64,000 bases of DNA from Hyphomonas adhaerens MHS-3 (GCF_000685235.1 NZ_ARYH01000001.1:1984001-2048000), one strand, 5' to 3'; counted from the first letter of the stretch, positions 8,790-18,873 are shown. Notes: generated by a model not told the origin, from the sequence alone. Made by a program: numbers and translations.

Positions 8790-9401
8790 TTAGAGTGCGT
8801 CGCGTTCGTCCTGCTGGAGGTAACGCACGGCAAACCCGCCCTGGCCCGTGCGGACGACTTCGGCCGGAATGGAGCCTGCGCTGACAATCTCGCCAAGCTT
8901 CGGCAAGGCGCAGCCCTGGCATTCGAAATTGGCACCGGTCAGGGAAATGTCGAGCACGCGGCAGGGGAGGATCTGGCCGCTGCGGCGCAGGACCTGCGCC
9001 GGCACATCGGCCGCATAGCGCGGGGCGTCACGTTCTTCGGACAGGTTCAGCATGTCCTTGTTGAGCAGCCAGGTCAGCCGGTCGGCAATCTTCTCGCGCT
9101 TGTGCGAGGCGACATTGAACGACAGGGCGAAGCCTTCGCCGGTGTGGCGCACGACGGTGGCGACCACGCGTCCCAGGTCATCGAAATAGCAGACGAGTTC
9201 CGCGCCCGGGTCCGGCAGGGTCGCAGACTGGACCAGTGCCCCTGAACAGGAAAGATTGATCGTCGAGAGCGACGCATCGTTACCGACATGAGTGAGGAAC
9301 CGGCCCGGAAGACACAGATCCACCCGTTTATGGCGGCGGCGATCGAAATACTCTTCCGGCGTTTCTGATGCCATCAGAACCTGAGAAGTAGAGAAGGTCA
9401 T
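8790..9401 (-). CDS. Protein with two PilZ domains (c-di-GMP binding)
   Basis: The 203-residue product contains two successive PilZ-like domains. The first (about residues 20-105) has RRRHKRVDL and NLSCSGALV; the second (about 120-200) has ERDAPRYAADV and DISLTGANFE. These correspond to the RxxxR and (D/N)xSxxG motifs that hold cyclic-di-GMP. In the second domain the first motif is reduced to DAPRYAA, so only the first domain may bind the nucleotide strongly. There is no membrane segment. Such proteins are small effectors controlling motility, stalk or surface attachment in related bacteria. The target is unknown. Confidence 0.85.
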   Translation of the reverse strand: MTFSTSQVLMASETPEEYFDRRRHKRVDLCLPGRFLTHVGNDASLSTINLSCSGALVQSATLPDPGAELVCYFDDLGRVVATVVRHTGEGFALSFNVASHKREKIADRLTWLLNKDMLNLSEERDAPRYAADVPAQVLRRSGQILPCRVLDISLTGANFECQGCALPKLGEIVSAGSIPAEVVRTGQGGFAVRYLQQDERDAL

Positions 9402-9531
9402 AAATCACTCCTTGAGCTGACCCGTCCTTTCGGACTACTTCTCCCCACGCTCTTTACTTAGCAGGCTTTCGTTCACAAAGTATTGCTTGAACCGTCGAAA
9501 TTCTACCGACGAATGCAGAAAACAGGATCCC

Positions 9532-11172
9532 ATGGAACGCTATGATTACGTAATCGTTGGTGCAGGAAGCGCCGGATGTACCCTCGCCAACCGGCTGTCG
9601 GCCGATCCGGCGGTGAAAGTATGTCTGATCGAGGCGGGCAAGAAAGACAAATCGCTGATGGTGCGCATGCCGGCGGGCGTCGGATCTCTCATCAAGGAAG
9701 AGAATGATTTCAACTGGGGGTTTTGGACCGAGCCTCAAAAACACATGAATGGACGCAAGCTCTACTGGCCGCGTGGCCGGGGCTGGGGCGGCTCCTCCTC
9801 GATCAATGGCATGATCTATATCCGCGGGCATGCCGGTGATTACGACCAATGGGGCCAGATGGGCCTGAAGGGCTGGGACTATGCGAGCGTCCTGCCGTAT
9901 TTCAAAAAGTCCGAAACCCTGGACAAGGGCGAGAACGCTTTCCATGGCGGCAGCGGTCCGCTGAACGTGTCGTCCGCGCCGATGTCCAGCCCGCTCTACC
10001 GCGCCTTCATCCAGGCCGGGGAACAGGCAGGCTACGCCACGACCGACGATTTCAACGGCGCCCAGCAGGAAGGTTTCGGCCCTTACCAGCGCACCATTCA
10101 CAAGGGCGAACGCTGGAGCGCATCTTATGCTTACCTCCGCCCGATCGTGGGCGTGCGGGACAATCTGACGGTGATTTCAACCGGCCGGGTCACCCGCGTC
10201 CTGTTCGACGGAAAACGCGCCACCGGTGTGGAAGTGGTGGAAGGCAAGGGCGGCCTGCCGCAATCCATTTTCGCGGATGGCGAAGTGATCGTGTGCGCCG
10301 GTGCCGTCCAGTCTCCGCAAATCCTGATGCTGTCGGGTATCGGCAATGCCGAACACCTGGACCGGTTCGGAATCAAGTCCGTGGTCGATTCCAAAGGTGT
10401 CGGCCAGAACCTGCAGGACCATCTCGACGTGACGGTCATCCATGAGATGACGCAGCCGATCTCCGCCTATTCCATGCAGAAGGGCCTGAAGAAGCTGGGC
10501 GTCGGCCTGCGTTACCTGATGAACCAGACCGGACCGGGCGCCGATAATTTCTTGCAGGCAGGGGCGTTCCTGAAATCCCGCCCCGGCCTTGAGATGCCGG
10601 ACCTGCAGCTGCACCTCGTCAACGCGATCATGATGGATCACGGCAAGCACGACCCGCAGAAGGATGGCTATACCGTCCATGCCTGCCAGCTGCGCCCGGA
10701 AAGCCGGGGCACGGTGTGCCTGGCGTCAGACGATCCGTTCGCCAATCCGGCGATCGACCCGAACCATCTGGCCACGGAAGAAGACCGCCGCGCCATGCGC
10801 GAAGCAGTGAAGATGGTGCGGGAAGTCTGCCAGCAGGAAGCCCTGAAACCCTTCACCGGATCGGAAATCATGCCCGGCCCGGGGGCGACGTCGGACGACG
10901 ACATCGACTCCTTCATCCGCCGCACGGGCGAGACGATCTATCACCCGGTCGGCACGGTTGCGATGGGCGTCAGCGATGCCCAGCCGCTGGATGGCGAATT
11001 GCGGGTGAAGGGCGTGGAAGGCCTGCGCGTGATCGATGCGTCGGTCATGCCGACCCTGATTGGCGGCAACACCAATGCGCCGACGATCATGATCGCCGAA
11101 AAAGCCGCTGACATGATCCTGAAAAAGCCGGCTCTGGCGAAGCAGGAACCGTCGGAACTGGCGGGCGCATAG
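9532..11172 (+). CDS. GMC-family flavoprotein oxidoreductase (choline/alcohol dehydrogenase-like)
   Basis: This FAD-dependent glucose-methanol-choline oxidoreductase has about 546 residues. The N-terminal dinucleotide fold is YDYVIVGAGSAGCTLANRLS. GMC signature 1 lies in GRGWGGSSSINGMIYIRGH, signature 2 in GAVQSPQILMLSGIG, and the C-terminal catalytic region in YHPVGTVAMG and GGNTNAPTIMIAEKA. The length and motifs match alkanol dehydrogenases (AlkJ type) and choline dehydrogenase; the sequence alone does not separate these. No signal peptide is seen. ATG 9532 is chosen over an upstream ATG because AGGA lies close upstream and the protein then begins directly with the FAD fold. It is monocistronic. 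Confidence 0.92.
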   Translation: MERYDYVIVGAGSAGCTLANRLSADPAVKVCLIEAGKKDKSLMVRMPAGVGSLIKEENDFNWGFWTEPQKHMNGRKLYWPRGRGWGGSSSINGMIYIRGHAGDYDQWGQMGLKGWDYASVLPYFKKSETLDKGENAFHGGSGPLNVSSAPMSSPLYRAFIQAGEQAGYATTDDFNGAQQEGFGPYQRTIHKGERWSASYAYLRPIVGVRDNLTVISTGRVTRVLFDGKRATGVEVVEGKGGLPQSIFADGEVIVCAGAVQSPQILMLSGIGNAEHLDRFGIKSVVDSKGVGQNLQDHLDVTVIHEMTQPISAYSMQKGLKKLGVGLRYLMNQTGPGADNFLQAGAFLKSRPGLEMPDLQLHLVNAIMMDHGKHDPQKDGYTVHACQLRPESRGTVCLASDDPFANPAIDPNHLATEEDRRAMREAVKMVREVCQQEALKPFTGSEIMPGPGATSDDDIDSFIRRTGETIYHPVGTVAMGVSDAQPLDGELRVKGVEGLRVIDASVMPTLIGGNTNAPTIMIAEKAADMILKKPALAKQEPSELAGA

Positions 11173-11411
11173 AAGATAAGGTGAAGCAGGTGTTCGTCGC
11201 CGGGTGTCTGAGGGACCCGGTTGACGGATCCTGCCCGGAGGCCTGGCGGGCCTCACGCGTTGCGCTTAAGATGATTTCATAAAAACTTCGAATAAAATTG
11301 AGGAATATTCATTCGGCTGTCATGCAGCCGGGGTAGATCCGCTCACAGGCATTCATTGGCTGGCCGCACAAAGTTCTGGCGGCCGGTGCGCAATCACCTG
11401 GGAGCAAGATC

Positions 11412-13520
11412 ATGACGACCGACCGCCGCGAGTTCCTTCGCATCATGGGGGTCAGCGCCGCTGCGGGCGCTGCCGCAAACACCTTTCCCAGTGCGATCGC
11501 CGAGGCGCTGCAAACGCCCGCCGCCAATGAGACGGGCACGATCAGGGATGTGAAACACGTCGTCATCCTGATGCAGGAGAACCGCTCGTTCGATCATTAT
11601 TTCGGAACGCTTCGCGGGGTTCGCGGCTTTGGCGACCGGTACACCGTTCCCATGGAAAGCGGCAAGCCGGTCTGGTTCCAGTCGGACGGGCAAAAGGACA
11701 TTCCGCCCTTCCACCTCGATACAAAGACAACGGATGCCATCGCCCACCCGGGCACGCCGCACTCCTTCAGCGACTCGCAGGCCGCGTGGAACCAGGGAAA
11801 GTTCGGCTATTGGCCGAAATACAAGAACCCTTACTCGATGGGGTATTTCAAGCGTGAGGACGTGCCGTTCCAGTTTGCATTGGCCGAGGCTTTCACGATC
11901 TGCGATGCCTATCACTGCTCGATCACGACAGGCACAGATCCCAACCGCATCGTGTTCTGGTCCGGCTCCAACCATGACCCTGACCTGCGTGCGCGGGGGA
12001 TCAACGGCACGGAAGCCGACAGCGAGCCAAACAATTTGCGGTGCTGGATCGAAGGCGCCTTGCCGGAACCGGGTTACACTTATCAGGGCTCGGCCTTGCC
12101 ATGGCAGACCATTCCGGACGTTCTGGAAGACGCTGGCGTGTCATGGCGGATTTACCAGAACACCAACGACAACTGGACCGGCGCCATGCATGGCGGGCTT
12201 GCTTTCAAGAGCTTCCGCGAAGCCCAGCCCGGCTCGCCGCTCTACGAAAAAGGCATGACGGACTATTCGCTGGAGCGCTTCGCGGCCGATGTGCAGGCGG
12301 GCACGCTGCCCGAGGTGTCCTGGATCCTGCCGCCGAAAAACTGGTCCGAGCATCCGAGCGCATCGACGCCGCTGCAGGGCGCCGAGTATACATCGCGTAT
12401 CCTGCAGGCGCTGACGTCCAAACCGGAGGTCTGGAGCCGCACGGTCTTCTTCCAGATGTTCGATGAGAATGACGGCCTGTTCGATCACCTGCCGCCGGCG
12501 GCGCCGCCATCCTACACGGCGGATGGCGAACTGGCCGGCAAGTCGACCATCGATCTGAAGGGCTTCTACTTCTCAGATCCGGAGAAGCGGTTGCTGGATG
12601 ATTCCGACACGATCAGCGGCAGCGTCCGTCCCTGGGGGCTCGGGGCGCGTGTGCCGCTCTATGTCGTGTCGCCTTGGAGCCGCGGCGGCTGGGTGAACAG
12701 CCAGGTCGCCGATCACACATCGGTCGGCATGTTCCTGGAACAGCGGTTCGGCTTGACCGTGCCCGCGATCAGCCCGTGGCACCGCGCCGTCTGCAGCGAC
12801 CTGACGTCCTGCTTCGACTTCAAGACGCCGAACGAACCGGTGTTTCCGGATCTTCCCTCTGCCGAAGGATCGCAGAAGGCCGTGCTGGCCCAGATCCACC
12901 GCAAGCGGATCGAGCCGCCGGCCGAGCCCCAGAGCCTGTCGCAGGAGCCGGGATCGCGGCCGTCGCGCGCCTTGCCATACGCGCTGGACGTGACGGCCAG
13001 TGCCGATCCGGATGCGATCTCGCTGAAGTTCGCCAATACGGGAAAGGCAGGCGCGGTCTTCCACGTCTACGACAAGCGGCATCTCGACCGCATTCCGCGC
13101 CGCTACACGGTCGAGGCGGGGAAGGCGATATCGGATGTGTGGGATCTGGAAGCCGATGAAGGCCAGTATGATCTGTGGGTGCTGGGGCCGAATGGCTTCC
13201 TGCGTACCTTCCGCGGCGATGCGTCGAAAGAGATCGAAACCTCAGCTAGAATGACTCTGCGCACCGGCATCGTGACCCTTTTCATGAAGAATACGGGCAG
13301 GACGAAGCAGGAATTGTCCATCGATGCGGGCGTCTATGACGGCTCGGAACCGGTCAGGGTGACCGTCGGTGCCGGCCGGACGCTGAAGCGGGAATTCGAC
13401 ACCAGCGCCAGTAATGCCTGGTACGATATCACCGTGTCGGCCGAAGGCTTCGAACGGCGCCTCGCCGGGCGGATCGAAACCGGCCGCGATGGCTTCAGCG
13501 ATCCGGCGATGGGCGCTTAG
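11412..13520 (+). CDS. Tat-exported phospholipase C, phosphocholine-type
   Basis: This is a phosphoesterase-family phospholipase C of 702 residues, expected to cleave phosphatidylcholine or related lipids in the periplasm or outside the cell. A twin-arginine signal is present (TTDRREFLRIMG followed by an Ala-rich hydrophobic stretch). The catalytic core has VVILMQENRSFDHYFGT near residues 55-70 and DENDGLFDHLPP later. Two C-terminal beta-sandwich repeats (DUF756-like) are seen: LPYALDVTASADP onwards, and a shorter second copy near residues 615-690. It may supply phosphate or choline, which fits the nearby choline-dehydrogenase-like gene, though that link is only inferred. It ends with a 4-base overlap with the convergent PAS gene. 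Confidence 0.92.
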   Translation: MTTDRREFLRIMGVSAAAGAAANTFPSAIAEALQTPAANETGTIRDVKHVVILMQENRSFDHYFGTLRGVRGFGDRYTVPMESGKPVWFQSDGQKDIPPFHLDTKTTDAIAHPGTPHSFSDSQAAWNQGKFGYWPKYKNPYSMGYFKREDVPFQFALAEAFTICDAYHCSITTGTDPNRIVFWSGSNHDPDLRARGINGTEADSEPNNLRCWIEGALPEPGYTYQGSALPWQTIPDVLEDAGVSWRIYQNTNDNWTGAMHGGLAFKSFREAQPGSPLYEKGMTDYSLERFAADVQAGTLPEVSWILPPKNWSEHPSASTPLQGAEYTSRILQALTSKPEVWSRTVFFQMFDENDGLFDHLPPAAPPSYTADGELAGKSTIDLKGFYFSDPEKRLLDDSDTISGSVRPWGLGARVPLYVVSPWSRGGWVNSQVADHTSVGMFLEQRFGLTVPAISPWHRAVCSDLTSCFDFKTPNEPVFPDLPSAEGSQKAVLAQIHRKRIEPPAEPQSLSQEPGSRPSRALPYALDVTASADPDAISLKFANTGKAGAVFHVYDKRHLDRIPRRYTVEAGKAISDVWDLEADEGQYDLWVLGPNGFLRTFRGDASKEIETSARMTLRTGIVTLFMKNTGRTKQELSIDAGVYDGSEPVRVTVGAGRTLKREFDTSASNAWYDITVSAEGFERRLAGRIETGRDGFSDPAMGA

Positions 13521-14068
13521 GCGTTTGAGGCGACCAGCTTCACGCGGGGTTCGCTGACACGGGTGTCTGGCGGCACGAGCATCGAGACGCGATGGCGCCA
13601 GACAGGCCGGCCCTTCAGCATGGGTTCACCGCCGAGGGTCTGGTAGAGGCCGAGCAGACGATTGCTGGCCGGCCGTTCGGTCTGCTTTGCCAGCGGCATG
13701 ATGGTGAGTTCCAGTTCGACGCGCTGGCCGGTCATGGTTTCACCGCGGCCGCGGATCACGCCGGGGGCGCCGTCCATCTGAACCGCATCGAGGAAGGCGG
13801 ACATCATCGGTTTGTCCGGCCCGCTCCAGAGGTTGAGGAAATCATGGTCCACGAGCGGCCGGCCCATCAGCTCAGTGAGCGATCCGCCGGCGGTGCGGAA
13901 CAGCCAGGCGCCGTCGCGCTTGTTTTCAAGAACGAAGAGGCGATCGATCAGACCGGGATGGTCTTCGACACGTGGCGATTCAATTGCGCCGGAAGCGTTG
14001 TTGGCGTTCATGCGGCGCCAGGCGTCCAGCAGGACTCTGGTGTTGGGATGAATGGACCGGTCATTCAT
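13517..14068 (-). CDS. PAS-domain (PAS_5-type) protein
   Basis: The product of about 183 residues looks like the alphaproteobacterial PAS_5 (DUF1457) family: a single sensory fold with LLDAWRRMN, LENKRDGAWLFRTAGGSLTE and a GRPLVDHDFLNLW segment. No output domain is attached, so it probably works as a small signalling or adaptor protein in the cytoplasm. The start is uncertain. ATG 14068 gives the usual family N-terminus, while the frame stays open to 14164; neither has a strong ribosome site. It converges on the phospholipase gene. Confidence 0.72.
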   Translation of the reverse strand: MNDRSIHPNTRVLLDAWRRMNANNASGAIESPRVEDHPGLIDRLFVLENKRDGAWLFRTAGGSLTELMGRPLVDHDFLNLWSGPDKPMMSAFLDAVQMDGAPGVIRGRGETMTGQRVELELTIMPLAKQTERPASNRLLGLYQTLGGEPMLKGRPVWRHRVSMLVPPDTRVSEPRVKLVASNA

Positions 14069-14599
14069 GACTGGGTGAAACTCCGAATTTGTTTGCAGGC
14101 CCCCGCGGGCCGGTTCGGGCTCTCTTGCGCAATAACTGTTCCAGAAGCGGCTTTTCCCTCGCATGGCGAATTCTGCAGGAGAATGGGGCCGGGTTTTCCC
14201 CTGTCAGGGAATGAACCGCCGATTTCAGGCGAGTCGCGACCTGTTGGACTCGCGGCACAGGGCGGCATGGTTACCCAAACGTGTCCCTTGGCGGGACGCC
14301 TTGTTGATTCGCGTGACCGCCTGGCGCCGGATGCGGTGAGGCTGCCGATAAATTATTCTGTGTGCGACGCAGAATAGAGGTAAATCGACCCGATTGTTGC
14401 TCAGAAAGACAGCGCGTCTTTTGCAGTTCGTGACTTTCCGGCAACGGATTTCCACTTTGGGAGTGATTTTCAGGCGAATCCCTTGCCGCCGGTAACCTTA
14501 AGGATACGAAAGTCATGCGAGAAAACTCGCAAAGACTGGCGTTTCCTCCACTCACTTCAGCAGTCTTTCAAAATTTATAACCAAAGGGAGAGTGACCTC
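14069..14599. other. Intergenic region upstream of a TonB receptor
   Basis: No convincing gene is seen in these 530 bases. Two small inverted repeats stand out: ATTCTG/CAGAAT (14355-14375) and TGCGAG-aaaa-CTCGCA (14516-14531). They could be operator sites for the receptor gene that starts at 14600. The end of the region becomes A/T-rich just before the ribosome site AGGGAG at 14585-14590. Confidence 0.5.
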
Positions 14600-17137
14600 G
14601 TGTCTACATCCAATGCCTATTCACGTGCGGGCTTCAAAGCCTTTCTTAGCCTTGGTGTCGGTCTGACAGCACTGGCCGCCAGCCAGGTGCCGGCCCACGC
14701 CCAGGAAACCGGCGACGAAGAGTCGTCGCGCACTTTGCAAACCGTCACCATCACCGCCACCAAGCGCGAGCAGACGCTGCAGGATGTCCCGGTGGCTGTC
14801 TCGGTCGTCGACAGTTCGGTGATCGATCAGGCAGAGATCATTGACCTGAACGACCTGCAATCGATCGTTCCGTCTCTGCGCATCGGCCAGTACCAGACCT
14901 CCGCCAACACGAACTTCATCATTCGTGGCTTCGGCAACGGCGACAACAATGCCGGTATCGAGCCATCGGTCGGTGTCTTCATCGACGGTGTGTACCGCTC
15001 GCGGTCTGCGGCCCAGATTTCCGACCTGCCGAATATCCAGCGTGTCGAAGTGCTGCGCGGCCCGCAATCGACGCTGTTCGGCAAGAACGCGTCCGCCGGT
15101 GTCATCTCGATCGTCACCGAGAAGCCGCAATATGAATGGGGCGGATCAGCCGAAGCCACTGTTGGCAACTTCAACATGCTCCGCGTGGCGGGTGATGTGA
15201 CCGGACCGATTTCCGACAATGTCGCGTTCAGCCTCGGCGCCAACTACAATACCCGCGACGGTTATGCTGATGACCTCAACACCGGCGCCGACATCAACGA
15301 CCGCAACCGTTGGGGCGTGCGTGGCCAGCTGCTGATCGAGCCGACCGAGGATCTGAGTTTCCGCATTATCGGCGACTTCGACAAGATCGACGAAACCTGC
15401 TGTGTGGTGGCGAACGTCGTGAACGGCATGACCGGGCCGGCGATCTTCGCCCTCGGCGGCCAGCTCGATCCGGAAAACCCGTACTCTTATAATGTCTACA
15501 GCAACCTGGACTCCACGAATGACGTGGAGAACTCCGGCTTGTCGGTACAGGCCGACTATGCGTTCGGGTTCGCCGACCTGACTTCGATCACGGCCTACCG
15601 GTCCTCCAAGCTGAAGACCGATCAGGATTCCGACTTCACCAGCGCGGACCTGCTCAGCCGGAACTCGAACGACACCGACATCGACACCTTCACCCAGGAG
15701 ATTCGCCTGACGTCGAATGGCGACGGCGCGGTGGACTGGATGGTCGGCGGTTTCTACTTCGATGAATCCGTCGATATCGAGAACCAGATCCTCTACGGTC
15801 AGGACATCCGCGGTTATATCGACTTCCTGTCGCAGGGCCTGCTCACGGGTCTTGAGCCGCTGGTCTTCAGCGTTCCGCAAGGCTTCTTCTTCCAGCCGGG
15901 CGAGGGCATGACCGAGGCCTACGGGCAGGACAACACGGCGTTCTCGCTGTTCGGCACGGTCGACTACCACATGACTGACCGCCTCACAGCGACGGTCGGC
16001 CTGAACTATACGCAGGACAACAAGGACGCCTATGGCCGCGTCGTGTCGACTGATACGTTCTCGGCGATCGATCTGGATCCGCTCTCGCCATTCATCTCGC
16101 AGGTCGCCACCGGGGCGCTTCTGCTGCAGGCCGGTGTGGACCCGACCAGCCCGGCCCAGATCGGCGCGTTCGCCGCGGCCTATCCGGATGTGTTCGCGAC
16201 AATCCAGGCAACGGCGGCGGGTTCAACGTCCCAGCTGCAGCTGCTGCAGTTCTTCCCGCAATTCGTGGACTTCCCGAATGCCGTGGAAGGCGGGTCGACC
16301 AATGACGACGACACGACCTACACGCTGCGCCTCGCTTACGATGCCACGGACAACATGAACGTGTACGCATCATATGCAACGGGCTTCAAGGCATCGTCCT
16401 GGAACCTGTCGCGAGACAGCCGTCCGACACCGACCGGCTATTCGAACCTTGTTGCCGCTGGCCTTAACCCGCCGAACCTGACGACGGGGACGCGGTTTGC
16501 CGGGCCGGAAGAATCCGAAGTGTTCGAAGTCGGCCTGAAAGGGGCGTGGGACACGATTGCGGTGAACGTCGCGGTGTTCGATCAGAAGATCAAAGGCTTC
16601 CAGTCCAATATCTTCACGGGCACGGGCTTTGCGCTGGCAAACGCCGGTGAGCAATCGACTCAGGGGCTCGAACTCGATGCGACCTGGAACGCGACCGAAA
16701 ATCTGACGCTCGGCTTTGCGGGTACGTTCCTCGATCCTGTCTATGACAGCTTCAAGAACTCGTCGGCCGGGGACATCTCCGGTGCGAAACCAGCGGGGAT
16801 TTCTCAAGTCTCCACGTCGGCGTCGGCGCTCTACACCTTCAACGTCAAAGGCCTCGATGCCTTCGTGCGGGGTGACTGGCAGTATGAAGGCCCGTCGACT
16901 TACCGCGATGATCCGGCCGAACAGGCCATCATTGCAGAAAAGCGGGAATACAATTTGTTCAACGCGTCGCTCGGCTTTACCTCCGAAAGCGGGCTCAACG
17001 TGACGTTCTGGGGACGGAACATCTTTGACGAGCAATACATCATGGCGGCCTTTCCGTCCGTGGCACAGCTCGGGTCCTTCTCCGGCTATCCGAGCCAGCC
17101 GGCGACCTATGGCGTGACGGTTCGCAAGTCGTTCTAA
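14600..17137 (+). CDS. TonB-dependent receptor, substrate unknown
   Basis: This outer-membrane active transporter has about 845 residues. The GTG start at 14600 has AGGGAG nine bases upstream and leads directly into a signal peptide (FKAFLSLGVGLTALAASQ, cleaved after PAHA). A TonB box LQTVTITATKR follows, then a plug domain with IIRGFGNGDNNAGIEPSVGV and VEVLRGPQSTLFGKNASAG. The 22-strand barrel ends in YGVTVRKSF with terminal Phe. The plug spelling (YRSRSAAQ, LRGPQ-TLFGKN) is that of the large sphingomonad/Hyphomonas group of receptors. Those often import sugars, terpenoids, xenobiotics or siderophores, so the ligand cannot be stated. It is followed by a strong terminator. Confidence 0.93.
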   Translation: MSTSNAYSRAGFKAFLSLGVGLTALAASQVPAHAQETGDEESSRTLQTVTITATKREQTLQDVPVAVSVVDSSVIDQAEIIDLNDLQSIVPSLRIGQYQTSANTNFIIRGFGNGDNNAGIEPSVGVFIDGVYRSRSAAQISDLPNIQRVEVLRGPQSTLFGKNASAGVISIVTEKPQYEWGGSAEATVGNFNMLRVAGDVTGPISDNVAFSLGANYNTRDGYADDLNTGADINDRNRWGVRGQLLIEPTEDLSFRIIGDFDKIDETCCVVANVVNGMTGPAIFALGGQLDPENPYSYNVYSNLDSTNDVENSGLSVQADYAFGFADLTSITAYRSSKLKTDQDSDFTSADLLSRNSNDTDIDTFTQEIRLTSNGDGAVDWMVGGFYFDESVDIENQILYGQDIRGYIDFLSQGLLTGLEPLVFSVPQGFFFQPGEGMTEAYGQDNTAFSLFGTVDYHMTDRLTATVGLNYTQDNKDAYGRVVSTDTFSAIDLDPLSPFISQVATGALLLQAGVDPTSPAQIGAFAAAYPDVFATIQATAAGSTSQLQLLQFFPQFVDFPNAVEGGSTNDDDTTYTLRLAYDATDNMNVYASYATGFKASSWNLSRDSRPTPTGYSNLVAAGLNPPNLTTGTRFAGPEESEVFEVGLKGAWDTIAVNVAVFDQKIKGFQSNIFTGTGFALANAGEQSTQGLELDATWNATENLTLGFAGTFLDPVYDSFKNSSAGDISGAKPAGISQVSTSASALYTFNVKGLDAFVRGDWQYEGPSTYRDDPAEQAIIAEKREYNLFNASLGFTSESGLNVTFWGRNIFDEQYIMAAFPSVAQLGSFSGYPSQPATYGVTVRKSF

Positions 17138-17161
17138 GCCCTGATGCACATTACTTGAGGA

Positions 17162-17192
17162 AAGCCCCGCCGTTTGGCGGGGCTTTTTTTTC
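17162..17192 (+). terminator. Intrinsic terminator after TonB receptor
   Basis: AGCCCCGCC pairs with GGCGGGGCT and is followed by a run of eight T. This is a textbook rho-independent terminator, 25 bases after the stop codon. Confidence 0.92.
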
Positions 17193-17284
17193 GCGGGGAA
17201 GGCCGAGCGCGCGCTGGCCAATGCCGGTGCAGACGTCTAGCCTGCGCGGGTAAGAGTTCCGCAGATAAGGCCTGATCCCACCCC

Positions 17285-17974
17285 GTGACGCGCGCAACCA
17301 GGACGCCGCCTATTATAGAAGCCCCGCCGGCGGTGACCGGTCTTGCCGGCCTGATCGTGCTGGCGCACGCCGTGCGCGTGTTTTCGCCCATCAGCTGGCA
17401 GGGCTACATGCTGTCGATGGCGAGCCTCCAGCCGGACCGGTTCTGGGCATCCGTGGGGCAGGGGGCGCCCGGCGCAGTGCCTTACGGCTCCCCTGTCGAG
17501 GCGCTGGTCCCCTTTATTTCAGATGCGTTGCTTCATGATGGCTGGGCGGGGGCGATCCTGAACGCCGCGCTGATCGTGATTTTCGGGCGGCTGGTGCATG
17601 CGTCTCTCTCTATAGGGCGCAAAAGCGGGGCGATTCCCTTCCTCGTCGTGTTTGCGGTGTCTGTGGCGGGCGGGTCGCTCTGTCATCTGGTGACGCAATA
17701 TCCGGCCGGAACGGCGTTGATTGGCGCGTCAGGCGGCGCCAGCGGCCTGTTCGCGGCATGGGTGCTGATACAGGAAGGGCGCGGCGGGCGGATTCTTTCG
17801 AAGCGATTCCTGACCGTCTTCCTGTTCTTCGCGGGCGTGAACCTGGCGCTGTGGCTGATGGGGCCCTCCCTTATAGGGGCGAGAATCAGCTGGCAGGCGC
17901 ACCTGGGCGGCTTCCTGGCAGGGGCGGCAGCGTTCCAGATTTACCGCGCCCGGCGGCCCCGTTCGCAATTCTGA
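17285..17974 (+). CDS. Rhomboid-family intramembrane serine protease
   Basis: The integral membrane protein has about 229 residues and six hydrophobic segments. The serine motif GASGGASGLFAAW is in the fourth segment region, and the partner histidine is in WQAHLGGFLAGAAAF near the C-terminus. Rhomboids cleave transmembrane substrates within the bilayer. The start codon is a GTG with a weak ribosome site; no better in-frame start keeps the first membrane segment. It lies between the TonB receptor terminator and a CBS-domain gene, 78 bases apart. Substrates are unknown. Confidence 0.82.
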   Translation: MTRATRTPPIIEAPPAVTGLAGLIVLAHAVRVFSPISWQGYMLSMASLQPDRFWASVGQGAPGAVPYGSPVEALVPFISDALLHDGWAGAILNAALIVIFGRLVHASLSIGRKSGAIPFLVVFAVSVAGGSLCHLVTQYPAGTALIGASGGASGLFAAWVLIQEGRGGRILSKRFLTVFLFFAGVNLALWLMGPSLIGARISWQAHLGGFLAGAAAFQIYRARRPRSQF

Positions 17975-18052
17975 TCGCCCAGAAGACTCCTTTATGGTAG
18001 GTTTCCGTAACGGCGAGGCCGGTCAACGGCCCGTCAATAAAGGAGGACGCGC

Positions 18053-18487
18053 ATGACAATAGACCAGATCCTAAATGACAAGGGGCGCGAAATAATCTCG
18101 ATCAAGGCCGATTCGAGCCTGGCCGACGCGGCCCGGACTCTGGACGAGAAAAGAATCGGTGCGGTGGTGGCACTGGGTGACGATGGAGAGATCGTCGGTG
18201 TTCTTTCCGAGCGTGATATTGTCCGCCATGTCGCCCGAAACGGAGAGGCGGCACTCAAAATCATCGTCGGAGATGCGATGACGCGTGACGTCATCACCAT
18301 CGAGTCGACCACAAATGTGGAAGAAGCGATGCAATTGATGACCGATCGGCGGGTCAGACACCTGCCGGTTATGCGGAATGACCGCCTGATTGGCGTCGTT
18401 TCCATCGGCGATCTGGTGAAATGGAAGATCGCCGAGACAGAAGCGGAAGCCGAAGCGATGAAATCGTATCTTTCGGCACAATACTGA
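18053..18487 (+). CDS. CBS-domain protein
   Basis: The 144-residue cytoplasmic protein is made of two CBS motifs (about residues 8-62 and 76-130). Examples are DEKRIGAVVALGDDGEIVGV with LSERDIVRHVA, then MTDRRVRHLPVMRNDRLIGV with VSIGDLVKWKI. A CBS pair binds adenine nucleotides and usually works as an energy sensor. The ribosome site AAAGGAGG precedes the ATG. Stand-alone CBS pairs of this length are common in alphaproteobacteria, without a settled target. Confidence 0.9.
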   Translation: MTIDQILNDKGREIISIKADSSLADAARTLDEKRIGAVVALGDDGEIVGVLSERDIVRHVARNGEAALKIIVGDAMTRDVITIESTTNVEEAMQLMTDRRVRHLPVMRNDRLIGVVSIGDLVKWKIAETEAEAEAMKSYLSAQY

Positions 18488-18844
18488 TTTTTCAAGGCAC
18501 TAGCCTTTTTGAACTCCAAATCCGGCAAGAATGCATGGCCGGTCTGCAGCGAAATCGCATTATTTCTTCCGATTTGCTGCAGAAGGGGGTTGCGGCGACC
18601 CCGTGCCTTGAGTATCTCCCGGCCTCCGCTGAAGACGCCCTCGGGCTTCGGACGCGGCGCCCGCAAATGGCGCCCCTGTGATGAGAAAAAGGCTTGCGCC
18701 TTTCACCGAACAGGGGTTATGTATGCGGTTCCTCGAAATGCTCGGACATGCCGGGCCGGTTGCCGGCCCACAGTGTCTTTTGCGCTAAAAATTCAGTGGT
18801 TTCCCGGCTCAAACCGGTAACTGCAGAAGGCGCGAAAAAGAGTG

Positions 18845-18873
18845 TTGACGGGCAAAACGGTGGCCCATATAAG
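18845..18873 (+). promoter_or_regulatory. rRNA promoter P1
   Basis: TTGACG at 18845-18850 and TATAAG at 18868-18873 are separated by 17 bases, close to the sigma-70 housekeeping consensus. A GC-rich stretch follows the -10, as is common in stringently controlled rRNA promoters. Confidence 0.82.
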
